64,000 nt of DNA from Actinobacteria bacterium IMCC26207 (lineage in GTDB: Bacteria; Actinomycetota; Acidimicrobiia; Acidimicrobiales; Microtrichaceae), in contig LCZK01000002.1 in NCBI GenBank assembly GCA_001025035.1, positions 1-64,000 on the forward strand. The letters are read 5' to 3'. The position numbers were made by a program, and so were the translations under genes. Positions 50,088 to 58,674 of this stretch are shown here, one piece after another (the first letter of the stretch is position 1; every line of letters begins with the position of its first letter). Under the pieces are notes generated by a model. That model saw nothing but the letters and a program-made list of their open reading frames with translations. It had not been told where the DNA came from and did not search any database.

Positions 50088-50097
50088 TACGGCGGGT

Positions 50098-50781
50098 TTA
50101 CATTCCCGACTCAGCCCAATTGAAAGGACCGTGATCGTAGGGGTCCTCGGGTGAACCGTGCGGCGGAGCAACTGGCGCAGCGGCACGAGCGGCACGAATG
50201 AAGGCCTGAACGAGTCTGGCGTCTTTTCGGCCCGGCTGACCATCGACCTCTACCCCAGAAGACACGTCCACTCCCCATGGGTGAACCTCTGCAATGCCAT
50301 CGGCCACGTTCTGCGGAGTTAATCCGCCAGCCAATATGAGTCGCCTGTTCAGCGGCGCACCCTCTGCGAGTGACCAGTCGAAGACCTGGCCCGACCCGGG
50401 TGCGTGGGAGTCAAGCAACACTGCATCCGCACCGTAATCATCAACATGGGTCAAGCCCGGGTCACCCGCTGCAAAGGCCACGATGAGTGCCTGGCAATAG
50501 GGACGAATCATGGCGGCGTCGGCAGCAGTTTCGTGGCCGTGAAGCTGAGCGGCGCGCAGTCCAGCAGACTGCACTGTCTCGATGACGAGCTGCGGAGCCT
50601 GATCGCGAAACACCCCCACACTGACAACCTCTGGCGGCAGGCGATGCACGATATCGCGCACAAGATTTACGGTGACTTGGCGCGGAGAGGGTGCAAAGAC
50701 AAAGCCAACTGCATCGGCACCGAGGGCTACTGCCATCAGCGCATCCTCTTCATTTGTGACACCGCAGATCTTAACGAACAC
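50098..50781 (-). CDS. trpF: Phosphoribosylanthranilate isomerase
   Basis: This 227-residue TIM barrel begins MFVKICGVTNEEDAL, with the catalytic Cys in KICG; the Asp is in AVLLDSHAPGSGQVFDWSLA, and LAGGLTPQNVADGI and WGVDVSSGVEVDGQPGRKDA are the family signatures. It converts N-phosphoribosyl-anthranilate to CdRP. Its presence beside hisA shows the organism does not depend on a bifunctional PriA for this step. The C-terminal 25 residues are an extension (PPHGSPEDPYDHGPF). Confidence 0.95.
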   Translation of the reverse strand: MFVKICGVTNEEDALMAVALGADAVGFVFAPSPRQVTVNLVRDIVHRLPPEVVSVGVFRDQAPQLVIETVQSAGLRAAQLHGHETAADAAMIRPYCQALIVAFAAGDPGLTHVDDYGADAVLLDSHAPGSGQVFDWSLAEGAPLNRRLILAGGLTPQNVADGIAEVHPWGVDVSSGVEVDGQPGRKDARLVQAFIRAARAAAPVAPPHGSPEDPYDHGPFNWAESGM

Positions 50782-50790
50782 CCAAGAACC

Positions 50791-51585
50791 CTACTCACGC
50801 ACCGGCAGCGCAACCCGCAATTCAGACAAAGCAGCTGCAGGGTCTGCCGATCTGACTAGGTGCTCCCCTACCAACACCGCGTGATAACCCGCCGCGGCCA
50901 GTGCGAGCGCATCTTGTTGTCCTCGCACTCCCGACTCTGCAATTCGCAGCGTGTCCGCTGGCATGATGCCCGCCATGCGAACGGCGCGAGCCTGGTCGAC
51001 CATGAAGGTCTCGAGGTCACGCTGATTGACGCCAACTAGCTCAGCAGAAGTGCAGGCTACGGCCCGATCGAGTTCGGCCTCATCGTGAATCTCGATGAGC
51101 GCATCCAAGCCAAGCTCAGTCGCCAGTTCAGAAAAGTCTGTTAGTTCGGCATCGTCTAGCGCAGCAGCAATCAGCAGAACGCAGTCGGCGCCCATAAGGC
51201 GAGCATCGCAGACGTCATGTGCTGACACCGTGAAGTCTTTGCGGAGCACCGGCAAGCTGACCGCAGAACGGGCGGCAGCGAGATCTTCGGGGGATCCACC
51301 AAAATAATCTTGATCTGTCAGCACTGACAGGCAACTCGCACCGCCGGCCTGATAGCTCAGTGCTAGCGATGCGGGGTCGAGGGTGGGTGCTAGGTCGCCC
51401 TTGGAAGGCGAACGACGCTTTACTTCAGCAATCACTGCAAGCTCGGTCGAGGCTCTCAGCGCCACTGCAAATCCCCTTGTGGGTGGCATCGACCGGGCCC
51501 GCTCAATCAGTTGCTCCGTGCTGCGGTTGTCCGCCTGAGCTGCAGTTCTGTGAGCTGCAAGGATTGCATCAAGGTAGGTAGCCAT
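50791..51585 (-). CDS. trpC: Indole-3-glycerol phosphate synthase
   Basis: This 264-residue protein has VIAEVKRRSPSKGDLAP with the catalytic Lys of the S-P-S-K-G motif, LSVLTDQDYFGGSPEDLAAA, LPVLRKDFTVSAHDV and ELVGVNQRDLETF. It closes the indole ring in tryptophan synthesis. It lies 9 bases before trpF, so the two are probably cotranscribed. Confidence 0.96.
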   Translation of the reverse strand: MATYLDAILAAHRTAAQADNRSTEQLIERARSMPPTRGFAVALRASTELAVIAEVKRRSPSKGDLAPTLDPASLALSYQAGGASCLSVLTDQDYFGGSPEDLAAARSAVSLPVLRKDFTVSAHDVCDARLMGADCVLLIAAALDDAELTDFSELATELGLDALIEIHDEAELDRAVACTSAELVGVNQRDLETFMVDQARAVRMAGIMPADTLRIAESGVRGQQDALALAAAGYHAVLVGEHLVRSADPAAALSELRVALPVRE

Positions 51586-51634
51586 TTGCGATTCAGGTTA
51601 CTCGCCAGCACCTGAGCCCTGTGCCCGGGGCGGG

Positions 51635-52285
51635 CTACTTAGGACGAGTTGAGGACCGTGATCGGCGCGACCTCTCCTCTGCTATCTGAGACTTGAACAT
51701 GGCCACCACGGGTGCCGCCCCAAAGAAAAAGACTGAGCACAGCATGCACATCAAACCGCCCGCAGAGAGGGCTCGATTCCCATTGGGGGCGCTCGCTGCG
51801 AGCAGGGCTAGTCCCAACGCAAAGGTCAGTGCGGGTGCAGCCAGCAATGACTTGTGCGGAACCGTCTCTGGGTTGATCTCATCGGGCTCATAGCGCCAAG
51901 AGTCGTCATCATCGGCATCGTGTTCCCAGTACGGAGTAAACGAAGTTGAAGGCTGCTCGATCCGCGGCCCCGTTGGACCCACGGCCCCGGCTGCTTGAAC
52001 CGCTCCACCTGCTGAAGATGCGTGTGCGGAGTTGGCCGAGGAAATAGCTGCAGCCTCGACGCGCAGGCGCTGATCGTAGGCTGCCCGGTCTTTGCTGCTG
52101 CCTACTACCTGCCAGGCAGCATTGATCTGGCGCATACGCAGTTCGGAATCGGCAGCGCTCCGCGCAGACTTTTGCTGGCCGTGTTGAAAGTCTGGATGGT
52201 ACCGACGCGCTAAGCGAAGATACGCAGAGCGAAGTTCTGCTGCCGAGACTGTTGGCTCAACACCGAGCACCTCATAGTGGTTCAC
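51635..52285 (-). CDS. J-domain membrane protein, short
   Basis: This 216-residue protein has an N-terminal J domain (NHYEVLGVEPTVSAAELRSA, YLRLARRYHPDFQHG with HPD, and MRQINAAWQVVGSSKDRAAYD). A linker follows, then two hydrophobic helices near the C-terminus (LLAAPALTFALGLALLAASA and GLMCMLCSVFFFGAAPVVAM). It should bring DnaK to the membrane; the client is unknown. GTG 52285 lies inside a 20-bp tandem repeat shared with the end of ygfZ. Confidence 0.82.
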   Translation of the reverse strand: MNHYEVLGVEPTVSAAELRSAYLRLARRYHPDFQHGQQKSARSAADSELRMRQINAAWQVVGSSKDRAAYDQRLRVEAAAISSANSAHASSAGGAVQAAGAVGPTGPRIEQPSTSFTPYWEHDADDDDSWRYEPDEINPETVPHKSLLAAPALTFALGLALLAASAPNGNRALSAGGLMCMLCSVFFFGAAPVVAMFKSQIAEERSRRSRSSTRPK

Positions 52286-52325
52286 GAGCAGTCACTCTGG
52301 TTCACGAGCAGTCACTCTGGTTCAC
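52279..52325. repeat. 20-bp tandem duplication across the ygfZ end and J-domain gene start
   Basis: GGTTCACGAGCAGTCACTCT occurs at 52279-52298 and 52299-52318, plus a partial third copy to 52325. It places the ygfZ stop (52312-52314) and the next gene's GTG (52283-52285) in adjacent copies, so the duplication separates what was probably a close junction. Confidence 0.88.
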
Positions 52326-53286
52326 TGGCAAATTCGGCCACTGTGGATGCGGGCAGAAGTGGTAGCTCACGAATCTGCGCGACGACTTCACCTGCGGGTA
52401 CTCCGCCAACTGCTGGCCAGCGGAGCAGCGCTTGGGCGGGCACTTCCACTGATCGATGCACATAGCCAAGGGCAACTGGCGCACGCAGATCAAGTGACTC
52501 ACCGACGCTCGTAATGGTGCCGCGAAGTTGCTCGTCAACAAATATCTGGGCTCCGACTGGCGGCAAGACATTCGAAGAAATGACTAGGCCGCGAAGATTG
52601 CGCGGTGTGTTGTTCCCCCGGGAGTCGACCCGTGCAACGAGTTCTTGGCCCGTATAGCAACCCTTGGTGAAACTGACCGAGGCATCAATGAGCCACTGTC
52701 CGGCCTCGGCGGGAATGACTTTGGGCTCGAGCTGCGCTCCCAACTCGCTACCCATGGCCGGCCAGCCCGCCTCAATCCGAACCGAATCAAAGGCTGCAAG
52801 GCCAGCAACGTGCATGCCTTCCGGCAGACTCACCTGCGGTCCCAGCAGATCTAGGCCTTTCGTTCCAGGCCACGCAACCTCGCCCTTCAGTTCTGCAGCT
52901 AGTCCGGGGGAATCTACAGCGGGGCAGTCAGGCCCTCGTAGTGACACACACTGCCAATTGAGCAGCTCAAGTTCCGTCTTCACGCGCATCCGAAAGCGAT
53001 TCAGACGGTCGAGAACTAGCTGACCGGAACCGCCTTCGCAGTCAATCAGGATCTCGTCTGACTGGCCACGCCCCCACACTCGGACCCAGGCATCAACTTT
53101 GCCTTGCGGCTCCAGAATGAGCGCCAAACGCGACTCCCCCGGTTGAAGGTTCGAGACATCCTGAGATATCTGGCCCTGCAAGAAGGACACTGCGTCGGCG
53201 CCGAACACGCGAATGACGTCTCGGGGAACGCGAACCGCTGCCACCGACCGTTTCAGAGCAAGGTAATCAGCAGTCACGTCTGTCAT
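52312..53286 (-). CDS. ygfZ: YgfZ/GcvT-like folate-binding protein
   Basis: This 324-residue protein has the diagnostic YgfZ signature VSFTKGCYTGQELVARVDSRG (K-G-C-Y-x-G-Q-E) near residue 225. The N-terminal part VFGADAVSFLQGQISQDVSN is the usual folate-binding beginning. The family takes part in repair or assembly of iron-sulfur proteins with tetrahydrofolate. It lies between trpE and the J-domain gene. Confidence 0.92.
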   Translation of the reverse strand: MTDVTADYLALKRSVAAVRVPRDVIRVFGADAVSFLQGQISQDVSNLQPGESRLALILEPQGKVDAWVRVWGRGQSDEILIDCEGGSGQLVLDRLNRFRMRVKTELELLNWQCVSLRGPDCPAVDSPGLAAELKGEVAWPGTKGLDLLGPQVSLPEGMHVAGLAAFDSVRIEAGWPAMGSELGAQLEPKVIPAEAGQWLIDASVSFTKGCYTGQELVARVDSRGNNTPRNLRGLVISSNVLPPVGAQIFVDEQLRGTITSVGESLDLRAPVALGYVHRSVEVPAQALLRWPAVGGVPAGEVVAQIRELPLLPASTVAEFASEPE

Positions 53287-53313
53287 CTTCTAAGTCTCGC
53301 CCATCTCGGAACC

Positions 53314-53385
53314 CTGTTTGAGTCAGGCAGTCTGTTTGGGTCAGGCAGCATGTTTGGGTCAGGCAGTCTGTTTGGTTCAGGGAGT
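53314..53385. repeat. 18-bp tandem repeat, four copies, at the trpE 3' end
   Basis: Units (C/A)TGTTTG(A/G/G/T)GTCAGGCAG(T/C)-like occur at 53314-53331, 53332-53349, 53350-53367 and 53368-53385, differing by one to three bases. The first three and a half units lie in the trpE-ygfZ gap and the last covers the trpE stop codon. Confidence 0.9.
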
Positions 53386-55002
53386 CTGGTCGCGACGACT
53401 CTGCGCTGCGGCCCTGCGATGCCGGGTCATTTGTTCCGCTGGCGCAATAGCGCTGAGCAGCGCTTTGGCCTTATTGCGGGTTTCGAGTTCTTCCTCGGCC
53501 GCAATGGAGTCAGCAACCACTCCCGCCCCTGCTTGCACCGATGCCCGCCGCTTTCCATCGGCGTCGGGTGGGTCAAGAACCATGGTGCGAATCGCAAGAG
53601 CAGTATCGATGTTGCCAGAAAAATCTAGGTAACCAACTACGCCGGCATAGGGGCCTCGACGGGTGGGTTCAAGCTCATCGATGATCTCCATGGCACGAAC
53701 TTTGGGGGCTCCAGACACTGTCCCCGCCGGAAGGGTCGCACGAAGTACGTCAATTGGGGTGCTGCCCGCTGCGAGCGTTCCCGAAACCTGAGAGGTCAGG
53801 TGCATAACGTGACTAAAGCGCTCAAGCGTCATCAACTCATCCACTTGGCAGGTGCCGAACTCGACCACGCGACCGACATCGTTGCGGGCTAAGTCCACCA
53901 ACATGATGTGCTCGGCTCGCTCCTTGGGATGCTCGATTAGTTCTGCAGCAAGTTGGCGATCGTGCTCGTCGGTTTTGCCTCGGAACCGGGTGCCCGCAAT
54001 AGGTCGTGAAATGACTTTGCCGTCTAGTAACTGCACCATTGGCTCGGGCGAGCAGCCCACAAGCGTGAGTTCGTGCTCACGCACGTAATACATGTACGGG
54101 CTCGGATTGACACGCCGAAGCACGCGATAGAGATCGAGCGGGTCGGCATCGGTCACAACGTCAAAGCGCTGCGAAAGCACAACTTGAAAGATGTCACCCG
54201 ACAGGATGTGCTCTTTGGCCACTGCAACAGCGGACTCATACATACCCGGTGCAAGCGTGGAGGTGACCGGAGGCGGATCAGCCGAAGTCGGTGCTTCGAC
54301 GAGTGGTTCCTCCAAGGCAATCGCCCCGTCGGCTGCCATCTGATCGATTCGAGAAATCGCATGAAGGTATGCCTGTTCGAGTTGCTCATCGGTGGATGTG
54401 TCATCCACAAACGCATTAGCAATCAGCGTGACCTGCTGGCTCCAATGGTCATAGGCCGCCAACTCCCCAATGACCGACAGAATTGCGTCTGGCCAGTCCC
54501 GATCTGACTCGGGAGCGTTCGGCAACCGCTCGACCTCGCGCACCACGTCATAGCCCAAGTACCCGACTACGCCCGAGTGAAGCGGAGGTAGCTCTGCACC
54601 GAGCGCGCCGAACTCGGCGGCGGTGGGCGCTTTGTAGTGCTGCAGCAACATGTCCAAGCTGGCCAGAACTCCCTGATCCGTAGGAATCCCCTCGGGAAGA
54701 TCTCCAGAGAACGTGAGCCTGCCTAGGCGTGAAACAATCTTCGCTCGCGGTGCTCGACCGACGAAAGACCATCGGCTCCAGCGGCCGCCGTGATCCACGG
54801 ATTCCAACAAAAAGCCTGGCTGACCTTCTGTGTCATCTCCGCAGAGACGCATGAAAGCAGCAACCGGAGTGGTCAGGTCCGCAAGCAGAGTTCTGAACAC
54901 GGGAACAACCCGGTGGGTTCGCGCCAGACTCTTAAACAGCTCAAAGTCGGGAACGATCTGAGCGGAACTCGCGGCCGCCGACTGGTAGCTCTTCTGAGTC
55001 AT
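53377..55002 (-). CDS. trpE: Anthranilate synthase component I
   Basis: This 541-residue chorismate-utilising enzyme has the N-terminal tryptophan-binding LLES segment (GFLLESVDHGGRWSRWSF). The C-terminal catalytic motifs are FQVVLSQRFDVV, PSPYMYYVR, CSPEPMVQL, RPIAGTRFRG, HIMLVDLARNDVGRV and LPAGTVSGAPKVRAMEII. It makes anthranilate from chorismate with an amidotransferase (TrpG), which is not in the window. A 17-bp tandem duplication sits directly before its ATG. Confidence 0.97.
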   Translation of the reverse strand: MTQKSYQSAAASSAQIVPDFELFKSLARTHRVVPVFRTLLADLTTPVAAFMRLCGDDTEGQPGFLLESVDHGGRWSRWSFVGRAPRAKIVSRLGRLTFSGDLPEGIPTDQGVLASLDMLLQHYKAPTAAEFGALGAELPPLHSGVVGYLGYDVVREVERLPNAPESDRDWPDAILSVIGELAAYDHWSQQVTLIANAFVDDTSTDEQLEQAYLHAISRIDQMAADGAIALEEPLVEAPTSADPPPVTSTLAPGMYESAVAVAKEHILSGDIFQVVLSQRFDVVTDADPLDLYRVLRRVNPSPYMYYVREHELTLVGCSPEPMVQLLDGKVISRPIAGTRFRGKTDEHDRQLAAELIEHPKERAEHIMLVDLARNDVGRVVEFGTCQVDELMTLERFSHVMHLTSQVSGTLAAGSTPIDVLRATLPAGTVSGAPKVRAMEIIDELEPTRRGPYAGVVGYLDFSGNIDTALAIRTMVLDPPDADGKRRASVQAGAGVVADSIAAEEELETRNKAKALLSAIAPAEQMTRHRRAAAQSRRDQTP

Positions 55003-55003
55003 A

Positions 55004-55037
55004 CTCGGACTGCTCTCATGCTCGGACTGCTCTCATG
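55004..55037. repeat. 17-bp tandem duplication between hisI and trpE
   Basis: CTCGGACTGCTCTCATG occurs exactly twice (55004-55020 and 55021-55037). On the minus strand it carries the hisI stop in the first copy and ends directly before the trpE ATG. Duplication has moved the two genes apart by one unit. Confidence 0.9.
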
Positions 55038-55473
55038 CTCCGAAGGCTCGAAAGAAGCAGGAATAGTTGCCGGTGTGACATGCCCCATTGCCTTCTTGTT
55101 CAACAACAAACAACAGGGTGTCTCCATCGCAGTCATAAGCAGCTGAGCGGATGAACTGCCTGTCTCCCGAGGTATCACCTTTGCGCCAGAGTTCCTGGCG
55201 GGAGCGTGACCAGAACACCGTCCGGCCCTGCTCAAGACTCATCTGTAGCGATTCTTCGTTCATCCAAGCCATCATCAAGACGTCTTTGGTTTTGATGTCG
55301 GTGACAATGGCAGCAACAAGGCCGTCTTCGTTGAAGGTGATCTTCGCGAAGTCCTGCTCGCGCACTGCAATCGGAGTGACAGCCGGGGAGTCAAGCCCGT
55401 GACTTGCCGAGTCTGGAGAAGGCTGCTCGGGGGTTGGTGATGATGGCGTTACGGACTGGGGCATGGCAGACAT
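55033..55473 (-). CDS. hisI: Phosphoribosyl-AMP cyclohydrolase
   Basis: This 146-residue HisI-type protein has the zinc/magnesium site [16 protein letters not shown] with [10 protein letters not shown] at the end, and the start segment [20 protein letters not shown]. It has no fused HisE domain, so it is the single-function form, and hisE must be elsewhere. It performs the third step of histidine synthesis. The first 35 residues are a Pro/Ser-rich extension. It sits directly before trpE, away from the other his genes at 60-64 kb. Confidence 0.94.
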   Translation of the reverse strand: MSAMPQSVTPSSPTPEQPSPDSASHGLDSPAVTPIAVREQDFAKITFNEDGLVAAIVTDIKTKDVLMMAWMNEESLQMSLEQGRTVFWSRSRQELWRKGDTSGDRQFIRSAAYDCDGDTLLFVVEQEGNGACHTGNYSCFFRAFGA

Positions 55474-55540
55474 CGTAGAAGTTGCACAGCCTCAGCCCAC
55501 AACTAGTTCGTGATCCAACGAAATCTATGGATTTGCGCTT

Positions 55541-55894
55541 CTAGAGATATAGGCCCGTTTGGCCAGTGTGGGTCTCTTCAAGGCGCTCGGCTGCAACGGC
55601 GTGCACGTCTCGCTCTCGCAGAATCACAAAGGTTTCCCCACGGACTTCAACCTCATAGATGTCTTCGGGGTTGAACAGCACATGGTCACCCTCTTGCACC
55701 GAACGCACCTGCGGCCCGGCAGCCCTTACCTCGGCCCAAGCCAAGCGTTTGCCCAATTGCGCTGTTGCCGGAATGACGATGCCGCCGCTCGATCGCCGCT
55801 CTGCTTCAGCTGCGTCAAGCTTGACCAAAATTCGATCGTTGAGCATGCGTACGGGAAGCTTGTCTTGGCCTGCATCAGAGGCGGAATCTGTCAT
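55541..55894 (-). CDS. GroES-family co-chaperonin-like protein
   Basis: This 117-residue protein is GroES-like: LPVRMLNDRILVKLDAAEAE then RRSSGGIVIPATAQLGKRLA, VRAAGPQVRSVQEGDHVLFN and FVILRERDVHAV. The mobile-loop region (SSGGIVIP) matches GroES. It is longer than GroES (about 97), with a C-terminal tail (ERLEETHTGQTGLYL), and no groEL is adjacent. Such solitary paralogues occur in actinobacteria. ATG 55894 has GGGAGCCC upstream. Confidence 0.85.
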   Translation of the reverse strand: MTDSASDAGQDKLPVRMLNDRILVKLDAAEAERRSSGGIVIPATAQLGKRLAWAEVRAAGPQVRSVQEGDHVLFNPEDIYEVEVRGETFVILRERDVHAVAAERLEETHTGQTGLYL

Positions 55895-55925
55895 GGGCTC
55901 CCTACCGTACTGCCCCTCCGCGCGC

Positions 55926-55959
55926 CCCAATGCACCGGCAGTCCCAATGCACCGGCAGC
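55926..55959. repeat. 17-bp tandem duplication between the F420-type enzyme and the GroES-like gene
   Basis: CCCAATGCACCGGCAGT is followed directly by CCCAATGCACCGGCAGC (one base different). It ends two bases before the stop codon of the upstream gene on the minus strand. Confidence 0.9.
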
Positions 55960-55960
55960 C

Positions 55961-56902
55961 TCAGGGCAGATCGGCTGCGGCGGCAAGGACGGTCTCAGCG
56001 AGCAGGTCGAGGTGATCCAGATCTTCAAGATCAAGAGTTTGTAGATACATGCGAGTCACTCCAACTGCCGAAAAAGCCTGCATCTTGGCGACCAGTTCAG
56101 TTGGGGTTCCAGCCATGCCGTTTATTCGCAACTCATCCGGTTGGCGACCAATCGCTGCGGCCCTGCTGGCAATCTCGGCCTCGGTAGCTCCGCAGCACAA
56201 GACTTGACATGCTGAGCGTCGGAGTGAGGCGGGGTCACGTCCAACTGCGTTACATGCCTGATCAACTCGGGCATGAGCAGTGACGACGTCGTCTAGGCCA
56301 AAGAACGGAGTGTTGAACTCGGCTGCGAAACGGGCTGCGAGTTGCGGAGTGCGCTTCGGGCCGGCTCCCCCAATGATGATGGGTGGGCCCGCAGGGTGAG
56401 CGGGCTTTGGCAAGGCAGGTGAATCCTCGATGGTCCAGTACTCGCCATGATGCGCAAAGGTCTCTCCTATTGGCGTATGCCACAAACCCTGCAGAATCTC
56501 GAGACTCTCTTCGAGTCGATCAAAGCGTTCTTTCAGGGGAGGAAATGGAATTCCGTACGCCAGATGCTCCTGGTCATACCAGCCGGCGCCGATGCCTAAC
56601 TCGACACGGCCGCCCGACATCTGATCTACCTGCGCAACGGCTATCGCTAGCGGACCTGGCTGGCGGAAAGTAACCGAAGTGACCATGGTTCCGAGTTTGA
56701 TAGTCGAGGTCTCTCGTGCGATTGCACCGAGCGTGACCCAAGAGTCGCTGGGCCCCGGAAGACCAGACACATCTCCCATCTTTAGGAAGTGGTCGGATCG
56801 GAAGAACGCGTCAAAGCCAAGGGATTCGGCACGCTGAGCTACTGCAAGCTGTTGCTCGTAGCTCGCGCCTTGCTGAGGCTCTATAAAGATTCGCAGGTCC
56901 AT
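55961..56902 (-). CDS. Luciferase-like F420-dependent oxidoreductase (LLM class)
   Basis: This 313-residue TIM-barrel oxidoreductase of the luciferase-like monooxygenase superfamily has DLRIFIEPQQGASYEQQLAV, DAFFRSDHFLKMGDVSGLPG, ETSTIKLGTMVTSVTFRQPG, MSGGRVELGIGAGWYDQEHL and GPPIIIGGAGPKRTPQLAAR. The pattern fits the actinobacterial F420-dependent group (TIGR03560-like), but cofactor choice is inference. ATG 56902 matches the family start, although no ribosome binding site is seen and the frame extends further upstream. Confidence 0.88.
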   Translation of the reverse strand: MDLRIFIEPQQGASYEQQLAVAQRAESLGFDAFFRSDHFLKMGDVSGLPGPSDSWVTLGAIARETSTIKLGTMVTSVTFRQPGPLAIAVAQVDQMSGGRVELGIGAGWYDQEHLAYGIPFPPLKERFDRLEESLEILQGLWHTPIGETFAHHGEYWTIEDSPALPKPAHPAGPPIIIGGAGPKRTPQLAARFAAEFNTPFFGLDDVVTAHARVDQACNAVGRDPASLRRSACQVLCCGATEAEIASRAAAIGRQPDELRINGMAGTPTELVAKMQAFSAVGVTRMYLQTLDLEDLDHLDLLAETVLAAAADLP

Positions 56903-57061
56903 AGCAATAGTCTGCCCGCGCTTTACTGAGGGGGCTGACCGACGCGCTAGTGGCCCGATTTTCGCTAGTCGGCGCCGGGCTGCGGTGGGGGTCGAGCAGC
57001 AGTCGCTGAGCGCCGCTTGCTGGTCGAGTGGCACGATCGGGCGAAATTTAGCGTGTGGGGT

Positions 57062-58441
57062 TTATGGGCTGGGTTTGCCGTTGTGTTGGGTGTTGAGTTG
57101 GGTGCCGGTGGGTGTGGTGATGATGTATCGGCCGGGTTTGTCAGGGTTTTCGGTGATGGTCCAGCCGTTTGTGTGGAGTAGCGCGTGGTGTGGTTTGCAT
57201 AAGGAGACCAGGTTGTTGAGATCTGTTGGACCGCCGTCTTGGGCTTCTTTGACGTGGTGTAGGTCTACCCAGTTGTGTGGTGCGTCGCATCCGGGGACGA
57301 CACATCCTTGGTCTCTGATGGCTATGGCTTTGCGTTGGCTGGGTGTTGCGTAACGAACAGCGGTTCCAAGATCGAGTGGGATACCCAAAGAGTTGATGAT
57401 GAGTGCTTGGATTTTGGGGTCGCAGTTGAGGAGTCGGGTGGTGCCGTCTTGGAGGCGGACACCATCTGGTGTGGTGGCGTGGACCGGGTCTGAGGCTTGA
57501 ATGACAAGGGTGATATCTGTTGCGGGGTTGTTCGTGGTTCCTGGTTGGGTGCTGATCGCTCTGCGGATGAGTTCGGTGAGGGCTTCGGCTAGGAGTTGTG
57601 GTCGTGTGGGGATGATGTGATCGGGGTTTGCTGCTTTGAGTTTGCGGTGATGTGCAACACGGCGGTCGGTTTCAGTGAGGAGTGCTGCTCGGATTGTGGC
57701 TGCTGTGTCGGCTACGAAATCGCCGTCGAGGTGAAGTTCGCCTGAGAGGCCGTCGCTCATGTTGATCCGGTTGTGGTCTGGGTTTGGTAGGTGTGCCCCG
57801 TCTGGGTCAGCAAGATCAATGAGTGCGCGTATTTCGTTTGCCCATTGTTCGAACCGGACACCTATTGTGAGGCTGATGAACTCTGCTTGTAACGCAACCA
57901 TGATCGGTTCAACCCGTGTGACACACAGCTTTGATAACAGTGCTGCGTGATCGGCGGTGATGACCCCGTTACGTAACGCATCAGCTACCTCAGGTAACAC
58001 GGAGCGTAATTTGCGGGCCGTGGACACCATCCGGGATGCAACAGGGCGCGCGAGGAGGTATTCGTGACCTAACCAGGCGTTCATGACAAGGCCTTTGGTG
58101 CGTAACGAAACGTTACGGGCGTCGAGTTCACCCACGACTGTTAACCGTGCTGAATCCAACGCCCGTTGGGCTGATTCCAACACATCAGACAACCCAACAA
58201 GCACCTCATCAGACACCACACCCACACCACCACCAGAACCAGCCGAACCACCAGAACCAGAACCGCCCGAACCGCCCGAACCTGCAGAACTCACACCTGC
58301 CACAAGATTCGCTAACGCAACCAAACCACCCGCACCCTGACCCGCAACAACACCCAACTCCACACCCAAACCAAAACCAGATACGGGCGCTGCCTGATCA
58401 GCTTTGGAGGGGATTGCTTCGGGGTCTTCAGGATCGAACAT
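57062..58441 (-). CDS. DUF222 / HNH endonuclease-domain protein (13E12 family)
   Basis: This 459-residue protein is of the actinobacterial 13E12-repeat family: N-terminal DUF222 (SARKLRSVLPEVADALRNGV, ITADHAALLSKLCVT), and C-terminal HNH nuclease with CVVPGCDAPHNWVDLHHVKE, GGPTDLNNLVSLCKPHHALL and HTNGWTI. The family is multicopy and tied to mobile-like dispersed repeats; its biological role is unclear. A Gly/Ser-rich insertion (residues about 55-85) is made by short DNA repeats. Six 18-bp repeats lie directly upstream of ATG 58441. Confidence 0.9.
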   Translation of the reverse strand: MFDPEDPEAIPSKADQAAPVSGFGLGVELGVVAGQGAGGLVALANLVAGVSSAGSGGSGGSGSGGSAGSGGGVGVVSDEVLVGLSDVLESAQRALDSARLTVVGELDARNVSLRTKGLVMNAWLGHEYLLARPVASRMVSTARKLRSVLPEVADALRNGVITADHAALLSKLCVTRVEPIMVALQAEFISLTIGVRFEQWANEIRALIDLADPDGAHLPNPDHNRINMSDGLSGELHLDGDFVADTAATIRAALLTETDRRVAHHRKLKAANPDHIIPTRPQLLAEALTELIRRAISTQPGTTNNPATDITLVIQASDPVHATTPDGVRLQDGTTRLLNCDPKIQALIINSLGIPLDLGTAVRYATPSQRKAIAIRDQGCVVPGCDAPHNWVDLHHVKEAQDGGPTDLNNLVSLCKPHHALLHTNGWTITENPDKPGRYIITTPTGTQLNTQHNGKPSP

Positions 58442-58460
58442 ACGTTCTACAGTACAAACA

Positions 58461-58566
58461 CCCTGTGACACTGAAATTCGCTATGCCACTGAAATACCCT
58501 GTGGCACTGAAATACCCCGTGACACTGAAATACCCCGTGACACTGAAATACCCCGTGACACTGAAG
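58461..58566. repeat. Six 18-bp direct repeats upstream of the HNH gene
   Basis: Units of the form CCCCGTGACACTGAAATA start at 58461, 58479, 58497, 58515, 58533 and 58551; the last three are identical over at least 15 bases and the first three differ by 2-5. The array starts 20 bases before the HNH gene's start codon on the minus strand, so it occupies its promoter and leader region. Repeats are contiguous without spacers, so this is not a CRISPR array. Confidence 0.9.
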
Positions 58567-58674
58567 CGGACAGCCAAAATCCAAACCTAGCGAGACGACT
58601 GTTAACCCAATGGTTCCCTCTAGGTCGCCCCCGCTCCGTCTGGTCTTCACTAACTGTTTCTAGCTTCAGAGCAG

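Noticed and set aside
58461..58566. CRISPR array
   Set aside because: The 18-bp units are contiguous with no spacers, degrade at one end, and no cas genes are present.
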